Assembly (NCBI GenBank): GCA_037974335.1
Contig: CM075724.1
Coordinates: forward strand, 35,279,168 to 35,343,167
DNA: 64,000 nt
Reading direction: 5' to 3'
Source of the DNA: Prionace glauca
Taxonomy: Eukaryota; Chordata; Chondrichthyes; Carcharhiniformes; Carcharhinidae
Part shown: positions 55,161-64,000 of the stretch, in pieces
How positions within the stretch are numbered: the first letter of the stretch is position 1
How the letters are laid out: every line of letters starts with the position of its first letter
Notes under the pieces: generated by a model
Told to the model about the DNA's origin: nothing
Seen by the model: the letters and a program-made list of their open reading frames with translations, nothing else
Databases searched by the model: none
Program-made: the position numbers and the translations under genes

Positions 55161-56029
55161 GTTCTTGTAAAAATGTGATAGCCAGTATACATATAACAAA
55201 CTCTCACAGAACAGCAATGTGAACATGATCAGCGTTAGGGTCCGGGACCCAAATCCCAAAGTATATTAGGAAGCCAGACTACACCCCAATAATTTTTCTA
55301 TTTTGGTGCAAATGTAAGGATAGGATGCTTCATATCAGGTGTAATTCTATTGACAAGTTAGAGACCTTTTTTCAAAACAAGCTTTATTTATAACACATTT
55401 TAAGTATGACTAACTAAATGAAGCAACATTTTACAATTTAACAATTGTTAAAAGAATAAAAGGAAACAACTTTAATTTCTAACCTGCCACCATTTCAGTT
55501 CCAAATAAGCAACATTCCTCTTAGCACAAATGCCACTTTAAATACAGTTAGTAAACCCAAACATACTTATCATAAATTGTGTTAACAGCCTTGAAGTTTT
55601 CAGAGCTGCTTGCGGACGTCTATCTTTACACAGCCCAGCCAGAAACTGAGCAGAAAGTTGTTTTTCTCCCTGCTACGTACTTAGCTCCTCCCATTTAACC
55701 ATATTTTTAAATGAAGCTGTTTATCTAAATCCACATTCCATTTCTTTAATCAAAACTCCAGGGGAAATCTCCATTAATGAACAAAAATCCATTAGCTCGG
55801 ACTTAATTAAACACTACATGGTTAAAATGAATAATTATCCTACTCCCAGCATCCTAAGTGCATTCCCTCCAGACATACCAACTATTTGCAGAAAAAACTG
55901 AACTTTAAATTTTGAAGACCCCTTTAATATAAAATATATCAATTGTACAATATCATCATCCCAGTTCATTTGTTTTCGTGCTGTTAGTTGAGGAGTAACT
56001 ATTGTCCTGGTCATCATAGGTAAGATTCT
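55161..56029. other. Unassigned AT-rich DNA
   Basis: I see no gene or clear repeat. Confidence 0.4.
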
Positions 56030-56240
56030 CTGGCCTCCCCACTAGCATGTTTCATGGTGGCGGGAAGCGGTGCACCAATTGCTGATGGCGGGATCATCTA
56101 GCCCCACTGCTTTTAATAGGAATTCTCACTGAAGCCACTCAACACCAGCGGGAATCCCATGACAGAGAGTGCAACGCTGGCAGGACCAGAGAATCTCACC
56201 AGTGTGAATGGCCCGAGAATTCCAGCCCACATATCATTGT
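56030..56240. repeat. Dispersed shark repeat
   Basis: ttctctggcctccccactag, caccagcgggaatcccatg and ccgagaattccagccc are typical of a GC-richer elasmobranch dispersed repeat. Confidence 0.5.
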
Positions 56241-56399
56241 ATTTATCCTTCCAGAAATAAAACAGGCAGGCCATCCCCACCCTTCTCTGTTGCCTTCCTC
56301 CAGCATCTTGTTTACCTCCTCGACCCCAGAAATCCATTCCATATATTGATCACTTTTTGAAGGGCGATCTTCTCAACATCAGTTTTAAATATGCAAAAA

Positions 56400-57220
56400 G
56401 CAAAATACATCAGGTGCTAAAAATCTGAAATAAAAGCAGAAAACTCTGTAAACCTCAGCAGGTCAGCAAGAGAAATTTAGTCATTTAGGTCAAGAATTTT
56501 TGTTGAAACTGGACTTTAGAGATGGGAACTACTTTCAGCTGAGTCATCAACTGATTTTTATTGGCTGTGTCTGATTTTGTAGAGGTGGAGCTTTCTATTG
56601 ATTGGTGATGGTGAAAGATTTGGTTTTTGAAGATGCATACACTGATCTTGACCACTCATGCGCGCGAGCTCATTGAGTTTCTTGAGGCACTACACCATGT
56701 GCATAGGGTTATACGCTGCTTGCATTGAGTATGATGGCTACATGCTCCCCCCACTACCTGTTTTCTTCACAGATTGTCTGTGGCATCTCCCCTCCTTTCC
56801 ATCTCTTGCATTGTGGTCTCCAATGCTGAATCAGGTGGAGCATGTTCTCTGCCCTATTCACTCTTCTTGCAGGTCAGACTCTTCTTTACATCTGCTGCAG
56901 TCAATATGCACTTCTCTGTGCAGGCTGCAGCTTTAAATACAAGCCAGTTGAGATGTGCAGCATGTTTGGTACTGGACTGTTATGATTTAAATCACAGGCA
57001 GGATAAAGTTTGCATTGGAACAAATTGATGTAGGGTTGTCCTGAAGTGTGTATCCATCTGTGAGCCTCATGCAATTTTTCCCCCAACTTGTCTGCAGCTG
57101 ATTTTCCAGCTTTGTGTTTCCAGAACACAGAACAGCAGAAATTGGTCTTTAGCTCTTTGAGCTTCTTAATGATACTTGCTTCATCGGTGTAACCTGTGTC
57201 AGTGCAAACTGCTGTGTCCT
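56400..57220 (+). repeat. Two further dispersed repeats
   Basis: 56400-56520 relates to the repeat at 40590. 56640-57220 (gttataagc-like text, gtatgatggctacatgctcc, attttccagctttgtgtttc) appears to be another non-coding elasmobranch repeat. The basis is memory of similar text, so confidence is limited. Confidence 0.4.
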
Positions 57221-57274
57221 ACATGTGTGAAGAGTAATAAATGTATCAGCGTAGTAAAGTTTAAAATATAAATA

Positions 57275-57560
57275 TTAGTTCACAAGTAGGCTTCCATTAA
57301 CACTGCAATGAAGTTACTGTGAAAATCCCCTAGTCATCACACTCTGGTGCCTGTTTGAGTACACTGAAGGAGAATCTAGCGTGGCCAATGCACCTAACCA
57401 GCACATCTTCTGGACTGTGGGAGGAAACTGGAGCACCTAGATCAAACTCATGCAGGCATGGGGAGAACATGCAGACTCCACACAGACAGTGACCCAAGCT
57501 GGGAATCAAACCCAGGTCCCTGGTACTGTGAGGCAGCAGTGCTAACCATTATGCTAAGAA
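57275..57560 (-). mobile_element. tRNA-headed SINE, type A, antisense
   Basis: From agttcacaagtaggcttcca to tgctaaccattatgc. It is nearly full length. Confidence 0.85.
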
Positions 57561-58329
57561 TAATGATTACTGTTACAGAGCTTACTGTTGACAATCATTC
57601 AAATAGACAAATGTAGTCACCAGATATTTGCTAATCATATGTTAGTATTCTAATTGCAGATGTGGTTGCTCAAACAAAATATTAAATGTATACTCTTACA
57701 TAATCACATTTAGAGTCTATACAAATCAGTAGTGGTGCTGTCTTACAGGTCACTCAGAGAGTCTAAGTTACTGTGGTAACATGCACGTTGTGGCCTGGAG
57801 CTATGAATGATGATGGTAGAAGTTCCAAAATTTGCATCGCATAGCTGAACAGAAATCTTTCCCGCTCTTACCATGTGCGATTGAAATTTGTCAGATATCA
57901 CCACTGCTCTAAATAGCAAATCACGATTAAAAGTTTGCTCAGACAAAACAGAAAATCTAGACAGACTTGTGATGTTCACTGCAAACAGGTTTGACACACT
58001 TAGATATCTTTAAATTAATGTGAATCCCATTGCATTGTTCATTTTGCTGCCAATAGATTTGAATGCCAGTGTGCTGTGAGAAACTCAAATAAGTTACCCT
58101 TTTGATCCAATAAATTAATCAATTCAACAAACATAAAATTAAAAAAAAAACAGTTACCTTTACCCTCCCAGTATGGTCCTACCAGATTCTAATACCTTAA
58201 GTTGGTTAGCTACCAGGAAGCACAGAATTGGAATAAATGGGTCTTTATCAGATTGGGAAGCTGTAACCAGCAGAGGATTGATCAGTGCTGGATCCTCAAT
58301 TATTTACAATCCATTTTCATGATTTGGGT
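57561..58329. other. Unassigned DNA
   Basis: I see no exon or nameable repeat. Confidence 0.4.
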
Positions 58330-58790
58330 GAAGGAACTGCATGTATGGAAGTGAAATTTGCTCATGAAAAGTAAGAAAGGTAAATTGTCAAGAGGAGGCA
58401 GAGAGTCTGCAAAGGACTCTTGACAGGCCAAGTGAATGGGCAAAAGATAGGCAGATGGAGTTTAATTTAGGTGAATGTGAACTTCTCCATTTTGGCAGAA
58501 AGAATAGAAAAAAGAGTCTTCTATTTAAATGGAGTGAGACTGCAAAACTCAGTGGTACAAAGGGTTCAGAGGGTCTAGGTACATGAATCACAAAAAGTAG
58601 TATGCAGGTACAACAAGTGATTAGGAGGACAAATGGAATGTTCGTATTTATTGCAAGAGGAATGGAATATAAAAAGGGGATAGTTTTACTATAATCGGAC
58701 AGGACTTTGGTGAGACCACATTTAGAGTACCATGTATAATTTTGGGCTTGTTATTTGAAGAAAAGATATGGGCTAACTCTCCCAAAAGAA
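58330..58790 (+). mobile_element. Decayed LINE fragment
   Basis: Plus-strand RT text after the FADD box is seen (gtgaacttctccattttggc; attaggaggacaaatggaat; tttggtgagaccacatttag). A dispersed repeat overlaps its end. Confidence 0.62.
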
Positions 58791-58794
58791 TTCT

Positions 58795-59560
58795 AAGTGT
58801 TGAATTTGCGTATAAACTGGAATAAATCATGCTTTTTTTCAACAGGAGTTTCAAAATGAATCTCCCACACTCTGTACACTGCAGAGAGCACTAAGGTGAA
58901 TCCTGTTGAAAATCAATGGACGCTGAAGAAGCTGGCAGCACCATACTGTAAAAAGTCTGACAACACCAGGTTTTAGTCCAACCTATTTATTTGATAATAT
59001 ATACTGAACAGGCCACTGCACATGTGCCGATCTGTCAATGCTGAGATTGGCGCATGTGCAGTAACACCGCACTACTGGCCTCCTGACCAACCTTGTTACC
59101 CTCAGCATCATCAGCCAGGTGACCCACTCATGCCCCGATCGCTGACACCCCCCACGAGATGTATCCAGTTTAGCCTCCACCCACCCTCACCCCAGCCCGT
59201 CCACTCCCCTGCAACTTTAATCTCCAGATCCCCCCCCCAACATCGACAGCCCCAACCTCCCCCCCAATAGGCTGACCATCCCCCCCCTGACCCCTCCCCA
59301 CTCCCCCACTTCCCCGATGCCCAGCCCCAATCACTAGCTTCCCTCCCTCTGTCACTCAGCCTGAGTGCAGGTTGGCAGCGGGAGCCTGCACCCCTACCAA
59401 TTGCTTCCAGAGGCTTTGCCCTATTAGGCCCCACCCCCTTGGGCACTACCCACCAGGTATCAGGGGTCCAGGGGGCATCCTCCCTGGACTCTCTGGGGGA
59501 ACTCGCTTGCCCCCTCCAGTCCAGCAGGGTTGCGCTGCCAGCTTCCCACAAGTGAGAGCA
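58795..59560 (+). repeat. C-rich dispersed repeat with a Penelope-like tail inside
   Basis: It shares its opening with 36400. 58946-59010 matches the Penelope-like outer end (actgtaaaaagtctgacaac, ccaacctatttatttgataa), so that fragment is inserted in the repeat. 59150-59340 is C-rich low complexity and produces open frames on both strands that I do not accept as genes. Confidence 0.55.
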
Positions 59561-59859
59561 ATACCAAGCCCCCCCTAGAATACAACATTCCTGGTTGGCG
59601 GGGGAGGGAGGGAGACACTATATCAGCATTTTATCAGCAAGTGATATCTAAAATATATGGTAATGAAGGTTACCATAATTTAGGCAGCTCCGCATTGATT
59701 TCTGGCATGGAGCTGATGACACCGGAAGTCCGACTGCCAGAGACTCACGGAAGCCATGGCGCCCAGCGGGGAGCCCACAAAACGTCCTCTGCTTGAGTTT
59801 TCTGGCCCACTGCACTACAAGAGCAGTGCAGCTGGATGGGAGAATCACCCTCATAATTG

Positions 59860-60350
59860 CTTCAGAAGCAGTTCAGAGGAGGTTCACGCAACTCATTTCT
59901 GGATGAAGGGCTGATCTTACGAAGAAAGGTTGAACATGTTAGGCCTATAGCCATTGGTGTTTCGAAGAATGAGAAATGATTTTATTGAAACATTTAAGAT
60001 TTTGAGGAACCTGGATAGGACGAGTATTGGGAGAATATTTCCTTTTGTGAGGAAATTAGAATGCAGGGATGGATGTAGTTTAGGAATCAGAAGTCTTCCT
60101 TTGAACACAGAAATTTGTTTTCTCTGAGTGGGTCATTAGTTTGTGAAATTCTCTTCCCCAGAAACTAATGGAGGCTGGTCTTTAAATTTACCCAAGGCTG
60201 AGTTAGATAGGTTTTGGATAGGAGATAAGGGAGTCAAGCGTTATGGGGGCCAGACAGGAAAAAGGAATTGAAACCACAACCAGATTGACCACAATCTGAG
60301 TGAAAGGTGGAGCAGGCTCGTAGGGCCGAATGGTCTACTCCTAAATCCAC
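59860..60350 (+). mobile_element. CR1-like LINE 3' end, decayed
   Basis: Text runs from ttcagaggaggttcacgcaa through aggcctatagccattggtgt to a tail with agggccgaatggtctactcc. It is 5'-truncated. Confidence 0.72.
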
Positions 60351-61145
60351 CCTCCCAGAATTATTTTATTTCAAAGAGTCCATAATACTGACAACCTTCA
60401 ATCCTGATCTTAAGTAAATATTTATCCTGCTTTTTAAAAAAAGAGGGAATGGAGGCAGTGTAAGCTAGAGTTGCTGGAAACCCATATCTGGTAGTTACTG
60501 ATCTGCCACATCATTTTCAGGCAACTGGCAAACCCTTAATGCATCCACAAAAGAACAAAAGAAAATGGTGTCACTGTGAGGGACCAGGACAATCAGTGAA
60601 TTGAAGATGGATTTTAATTTGGACGTGTAAAAAGCACTAAACAATGGTTTACAAATAAAATAGAAAAATCATTCAATTTTGTGCAATTAACCACCTTTTC
60701 GCAGATAGAATATAAAATTGTTGATAACAGTGACAATCAGTGCTAGAATGTTTCTGAGAAAAAACATATTTCAAAACAGGGCTATTTTAATCTGTACACA
60801 ATCCAAATATGATTCTATCTTCAAAAGGACATTGGGGACTGTTTACAGAAGAATAATTAAAATGATTCCAAAACTTAGGGAGCAAAGCTTGTCTACATTA
60901 ACAGTGGGAAGCAAGCTCAGAGCGAATATAACCAACCAGCAGCTGAGTTTTCACTGTGGTCAATCTCCTTTCCATTGAATTTCACAGCCCAATAGTTTTA
61001 ATTCTTTTTTGAAGACTCATTTCCTAGACTCACTGTGGCTTTCCCTTAGCTTGAGACCGGAAATCTTAATGATATTTTCTAGATCGCTGGAAAATATAAA
61101 CCGGCAGAGTGAAAAATTGGCTGAAGATTCACACACACCGTTGGT
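60351..61145. other. Unassigned DNA
   Basis: I see no gene or nameable repeat. Confidence 0.4.
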
Positions 61146-61149
61146 GTGA

Positions 61150-61570
61150 ACAAAGAACAAAGAAAAGAACAGTTCAGGAATAGACCCTCAGCTATCCAAG
61201 CCTGTGTTGATCATGATGCCATAACTAAACTAATGAAAAAAACCTTCTGCCCTAACTTGGGACTATATCCCTCTATTCCCTCCCTATTCATGTATCCATC
61301 CAGATGCCTCTTAAATGTTGCTAATGTGCCTGCTTCCACCACTTCCAGCATGTTTCAGGCACCCACCACTCTCTGTGTGGAAAAACTCCCCCCGCACATC
61401 CCATAGAAACATTGAAAATAGGTACAAGAGTGAGCCATTCTGCCCTTTGAGCCTGCACCAACGTTCAGTAAGATCATGGCTGATCATGCACTTTCAGTAT
61501 CCCATTCCCACTTTCTCTCCATACGTAGACCAGATTCACCATCTTAAGTATTTTCTGAAGACAGCTTACA
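61150..61570 (-). mobile_element. Two LINE 3' tails in tandem
   Basis: 61150-61400 is the antisense 3' region of a CR1-like subfamily ending in CAAAGAA-type units (caaagaacaaagaaaagaac). 61405-61570 is a tail of the other subfamily (gaaaataggtacaagagtga, gtaagatcatggctgatcat). Confidence 0.7.
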
Positions 61571-61579
61571 ATTGAAGGA

Positions 61580-61830
61580 GAGCCGTTGATGTCATCTATA
61601 TGGATTTCAGTAAGGCGTTTGACAAAGTCAAGAGGACATGATTTAAGGGTGAGGGGGGAGAGGTATAATTTGAATATGAGAGGAAGGTTCTTTACGCAGA
61701 GAGTTGTGGGGGTATGGAACGCGCTACCGAGTAGGGTGGTGGAGGCGGGAACGTTGGACTCGTTTAAGGTTCAGTTAGATAGGCACATGAGTGAAACGAG
61801 GATGGAGGGTTATGGTAGGGGTTATTAAAT
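61580..61830 (+). mobile_element. LINE C-terminal fragment
   Basis: Plus-frame residues GHDLRVRGERYNLNMRGRFF, TQRVVGVWNALPSRVVEAGT. The upstream part joins RT palm text (gatttcagtaaggcgtttga) directly to the C-terminus, so an internal segment has been deleted. Confidence 0.8.
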
Positions 61831-61989
61831 AAGGGTTAGAACCTCGGGAGACACCGGAAAGGCAGGCTTGTGATTAACGTTTTTGTCTTTTTATTCCGCA
61901 GGTGGAGGTCCACCTCGTTGTCAAACGAGGGGCATGCACACGGTGGGTCATGCGTGGGCTGCTCTTGGAGGTTTCGGGAATGGCCTAGT

Positions 61990-62352
61990 ACTTCGTGTCG
62001 GTGTGTGTGCTTGATCCTGGACCGATAGACGGGTGCCGCAACAGCTCGGTGACTAGCACTGCTGGCTGTGCAGACACATGGATTTGGGCCTGTGTCTGTG
62101 GGAGTTTGTGCATTCTCCCTGTGGATGCGTGGGTTTCCTCCGGGCGCTCCGGTTTCCTCCCACACCCCAAAGATGTGCTCTTAGGCTGATTGGTTTTACC
62201 AAATTGACACTATTCTCCCCTGAATCTGGCTAAGTCAGGGGTTCTATTTGTAGATATGCAGGGTAGAATAGGTGTAGGGTGATGCGGCGGCGCGGGCTTG
62301 TTGGACCGAAGGGCCTGTTTCCCGTGCTGAGTTGTTCTTTGTTCTTTGTCTA
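61990..62352 (+). mobile_element. tRNA-headed SINE, type C
   Basis: The head region around 62040 is acagctcggtgactagcact. The body matches 2905-3180, and the tail is gagttgttctttgttctttg. Upstream, 61830-61990 carries matching GC-rich text that I cannot name. Confidence 0.78.
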
Positions 62353-62394
62353 TATTGAAGGGTAACTCATCTCCATAGGAAGCAAAATAATATG

Positions 62395-62560
62395 GGGCAG
62401 AATTTTACATTCCCCTGCCGGCAGGTTTATAGGCTGGGTGTGGCCATAAAACTATTCAGATTGCCTTCCCACTGGGCTCTCACTTGCCCTGACCTGTCTG
62501 CAATTTTATGGAGGGACGGATGAGGCCTGGATTGCTCTCCCCACCCTGGCCTTTTCCCCC
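62395..62560. repeat. Dispersed shark repeat
   Basis: gcagaattttacattcccct, gccggcaggtttatagg and the following text resemble a common GC-richer elasmobranch repeat. Confidence 0.45.
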
Positions 62561-63436
62561 GTTGTGGAGAAGACATGTCTTCTATGTGATGGAGGCACAG
62601 AGCTGAAGGGTGAAGAAGCAGGTCAACCACTTGTGTTAGAGAGTAGAGACAACTATGGGAGACATGTCAGTGAGTCCTCTATTGGTTTCATCTGTACTAG
62701 CTTCTGAACTCGAGGTTTCAACGTTTTCTTTAATTTCTTTTTGTATGCAATAAGTTTAATGATTTTATTTGACAATGTGAAATCTAGTGGCGTGGTTCTG
62801 TCAGTTATTTACTGGGTGTTTGGATTTCTTTTTAACCATTAATAGTCCCCAACAAGATTATAACAGTAGTCACTGTCACTAAGTATCCACCCTCTGGTTT
62901 GATGCAACAGTTACAGCATTTTGTAGCAGGTTATCAGCATGTGACCTGCCTGATGCACCGAGTGTGGGTGAGCAGTAACTGAAAGATAAGCACCTGGAAG
63001 TTCTTCCAGTTGTGATGAATTTCAATAGTTGACATGTGGTATCCACAGAGAGCATAATGGTGAAACCCAAAATCCTCCTGAGGCTATAGTGCGCAGTCTG
63101 CTTGCTTCTCCCTGGCAAAAGAGAATGAAATATATTCATAGTCCTTGAAATACAATGCCTCAGTGATTTCTTTGAAGCAAAGGTGGATGGTAAACTGGGA
63201 GATATTGCAAATGTCACCAACTCAACTTGGAAGAGGTCAGAGGAATAACAGTTTGTGCCATGTAATTTTCACAGCACCAATAGCGTGAAACTGATACAAC
63301 ACATTGGCTGGCATCACAATCTGCCTATCTGTATTGTCAAATGTATGTATATGTTTGTATTTATATTGTTGAATGTTAGACATATGGGATTAGATTTAAA
63401 TGAGTTTAGTTTGGTGTTTCTGTGCAAGAAAGGTTA
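62561..63436. other. Unassigned DNA
   Basis: The 113-codon frame at 62879-63220 has no domain pattern, and no exon is seen. Confidence 0.4.
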
Positions 63437-64000
63437 AGAACATTAGAACATAAGAAATAGGAGCAGGAGTAGGCCATTTAGCCCTTCGAGCCTGCCCCGC
63501 CATTCAATAGGATCATGGCTGATCTGTCGTGGCTCAGTTCCACCTTCCCGCCCTCTCCCCATAACCCTTAATCCCTTCTCTTATCAAAAACCCATCAACC
63601 CGCTTCTTAAAAATATTTAGCGAGGCAGCCTCCACCACTTCAACGGGAAGAGAATTCCAGAGATCCACCACCCTTTGAGTGAAGAAGTTCCTCCTCAACT
63701 CTGTTCTAAACCGCCTCCCCCTTATCTTGAGGCTGTGCCCTCTAGTCCTGCTGTCCTTTCTGAGCGGGAAGAGTCTCTCCACCTCTATCCTATCCATCCC
63801 ATTCATCATCTTATACGTCTCAATGAGATTTCCCCTCATTCTTCTAAACTCTAACGAGTACAAGCCTAGTTTATTCAGCCTCTCCTCATAGCTCAATCCC
63901 CTCAACTCTGGTATCAGCCTAGTAAACCTCCTCTGCACTCCCTCCAGGGCCAAAATATCCTTGCGCAGGTGCGGCGCCCAAAACTGCACACAGTACTCCA
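63437..64000 (-). mobile_element. CR1-like LINE 3' end, continues past the window
   Basis: It is an open frame of 151 codons on the minus strand, nearly identical to that at 51371-52062 ([55 protein letters not shown]). It carries the agaacataagaaataggag tail. It is young. Confidence 0.92.

Noticed and set aside
59111-59551. 146-codon G/W-rich minus frame
   Set aside because: It reflects C-rich low-complexity repeat DNA; there is no domain pattern, and a related repeat at 36400 gives similar false frames.

Overview
This 64 kb window looks like nuclear DNA of an elasmobranch, most likely a shark. Introns are long. The repeats are tRNA-headed SINEs of the kind seen in sharks (three tail types plus HE1-like copies), CR1-like LINEs and Penelope-like elements. 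The host genes keep vertebrate splice sites. I found two host genes, both on the minus strand, by reading exons with their splice sites and phases.

Gene 1 (coding exons from 37985 down to 1099, 3' end beyond the left edge) is the main find. In transcript order: a signal-peptide exon (37934-37985), an Ig V-set exon (29628-29966), an Ig C1-set exon (17023-17352), a transmembrane exon (14559-14663), a second C1-like Ig exon (11941-12369), a CARD exon (9406-9843), a large FISNA-like/NACHT exon (5616-7422) and two leucine-rich-repeat exons (1997-2083, 1099-1182). Every junction from the signal exon to the NACHT exon is phase 1, and the junctions around the LRR exons are phase 2, so the chain reads as one frame for 1,223 visible residues. 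Taken at face value it encodes a membrane receptor with a B7-H6-like ectodomain joined to a cytosolic CARD-NACHT-LRR (NLR) sensor. I know of no described vertebrate protein with this layout. Whether one mRNA joins all the exons needs transcript data. A segment just upstream of the start codon holds an IRF-type site and is duplicated about 0.7 kb further upstream.

Gene 2 (39745-54628) is POP4/Rpp29, the RNase P/MRP protein subunit. It is complete in seven coding exons (219 residues; human 220). Its first coding exon is only 7 nt and lies in a CpG-rich, probably bidirectional promoter (54400-54870) with a perfect CRE.

The rest is repeats. The intron between the V and C1 exons (17.4-29.6 kb) holds a 4.8 kb head-to-head Penelope-like pair forming a giant palindrome, and a 2.8 kb minisatellite of 39-bp units with higher-order structure. 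The TM-Ig intron carries a repeat with U2 snRNA-like pieces. CR1-like fragments lie on both strands throughout. The right end (55-64 kb) shows only repeats and unassigned DNA.
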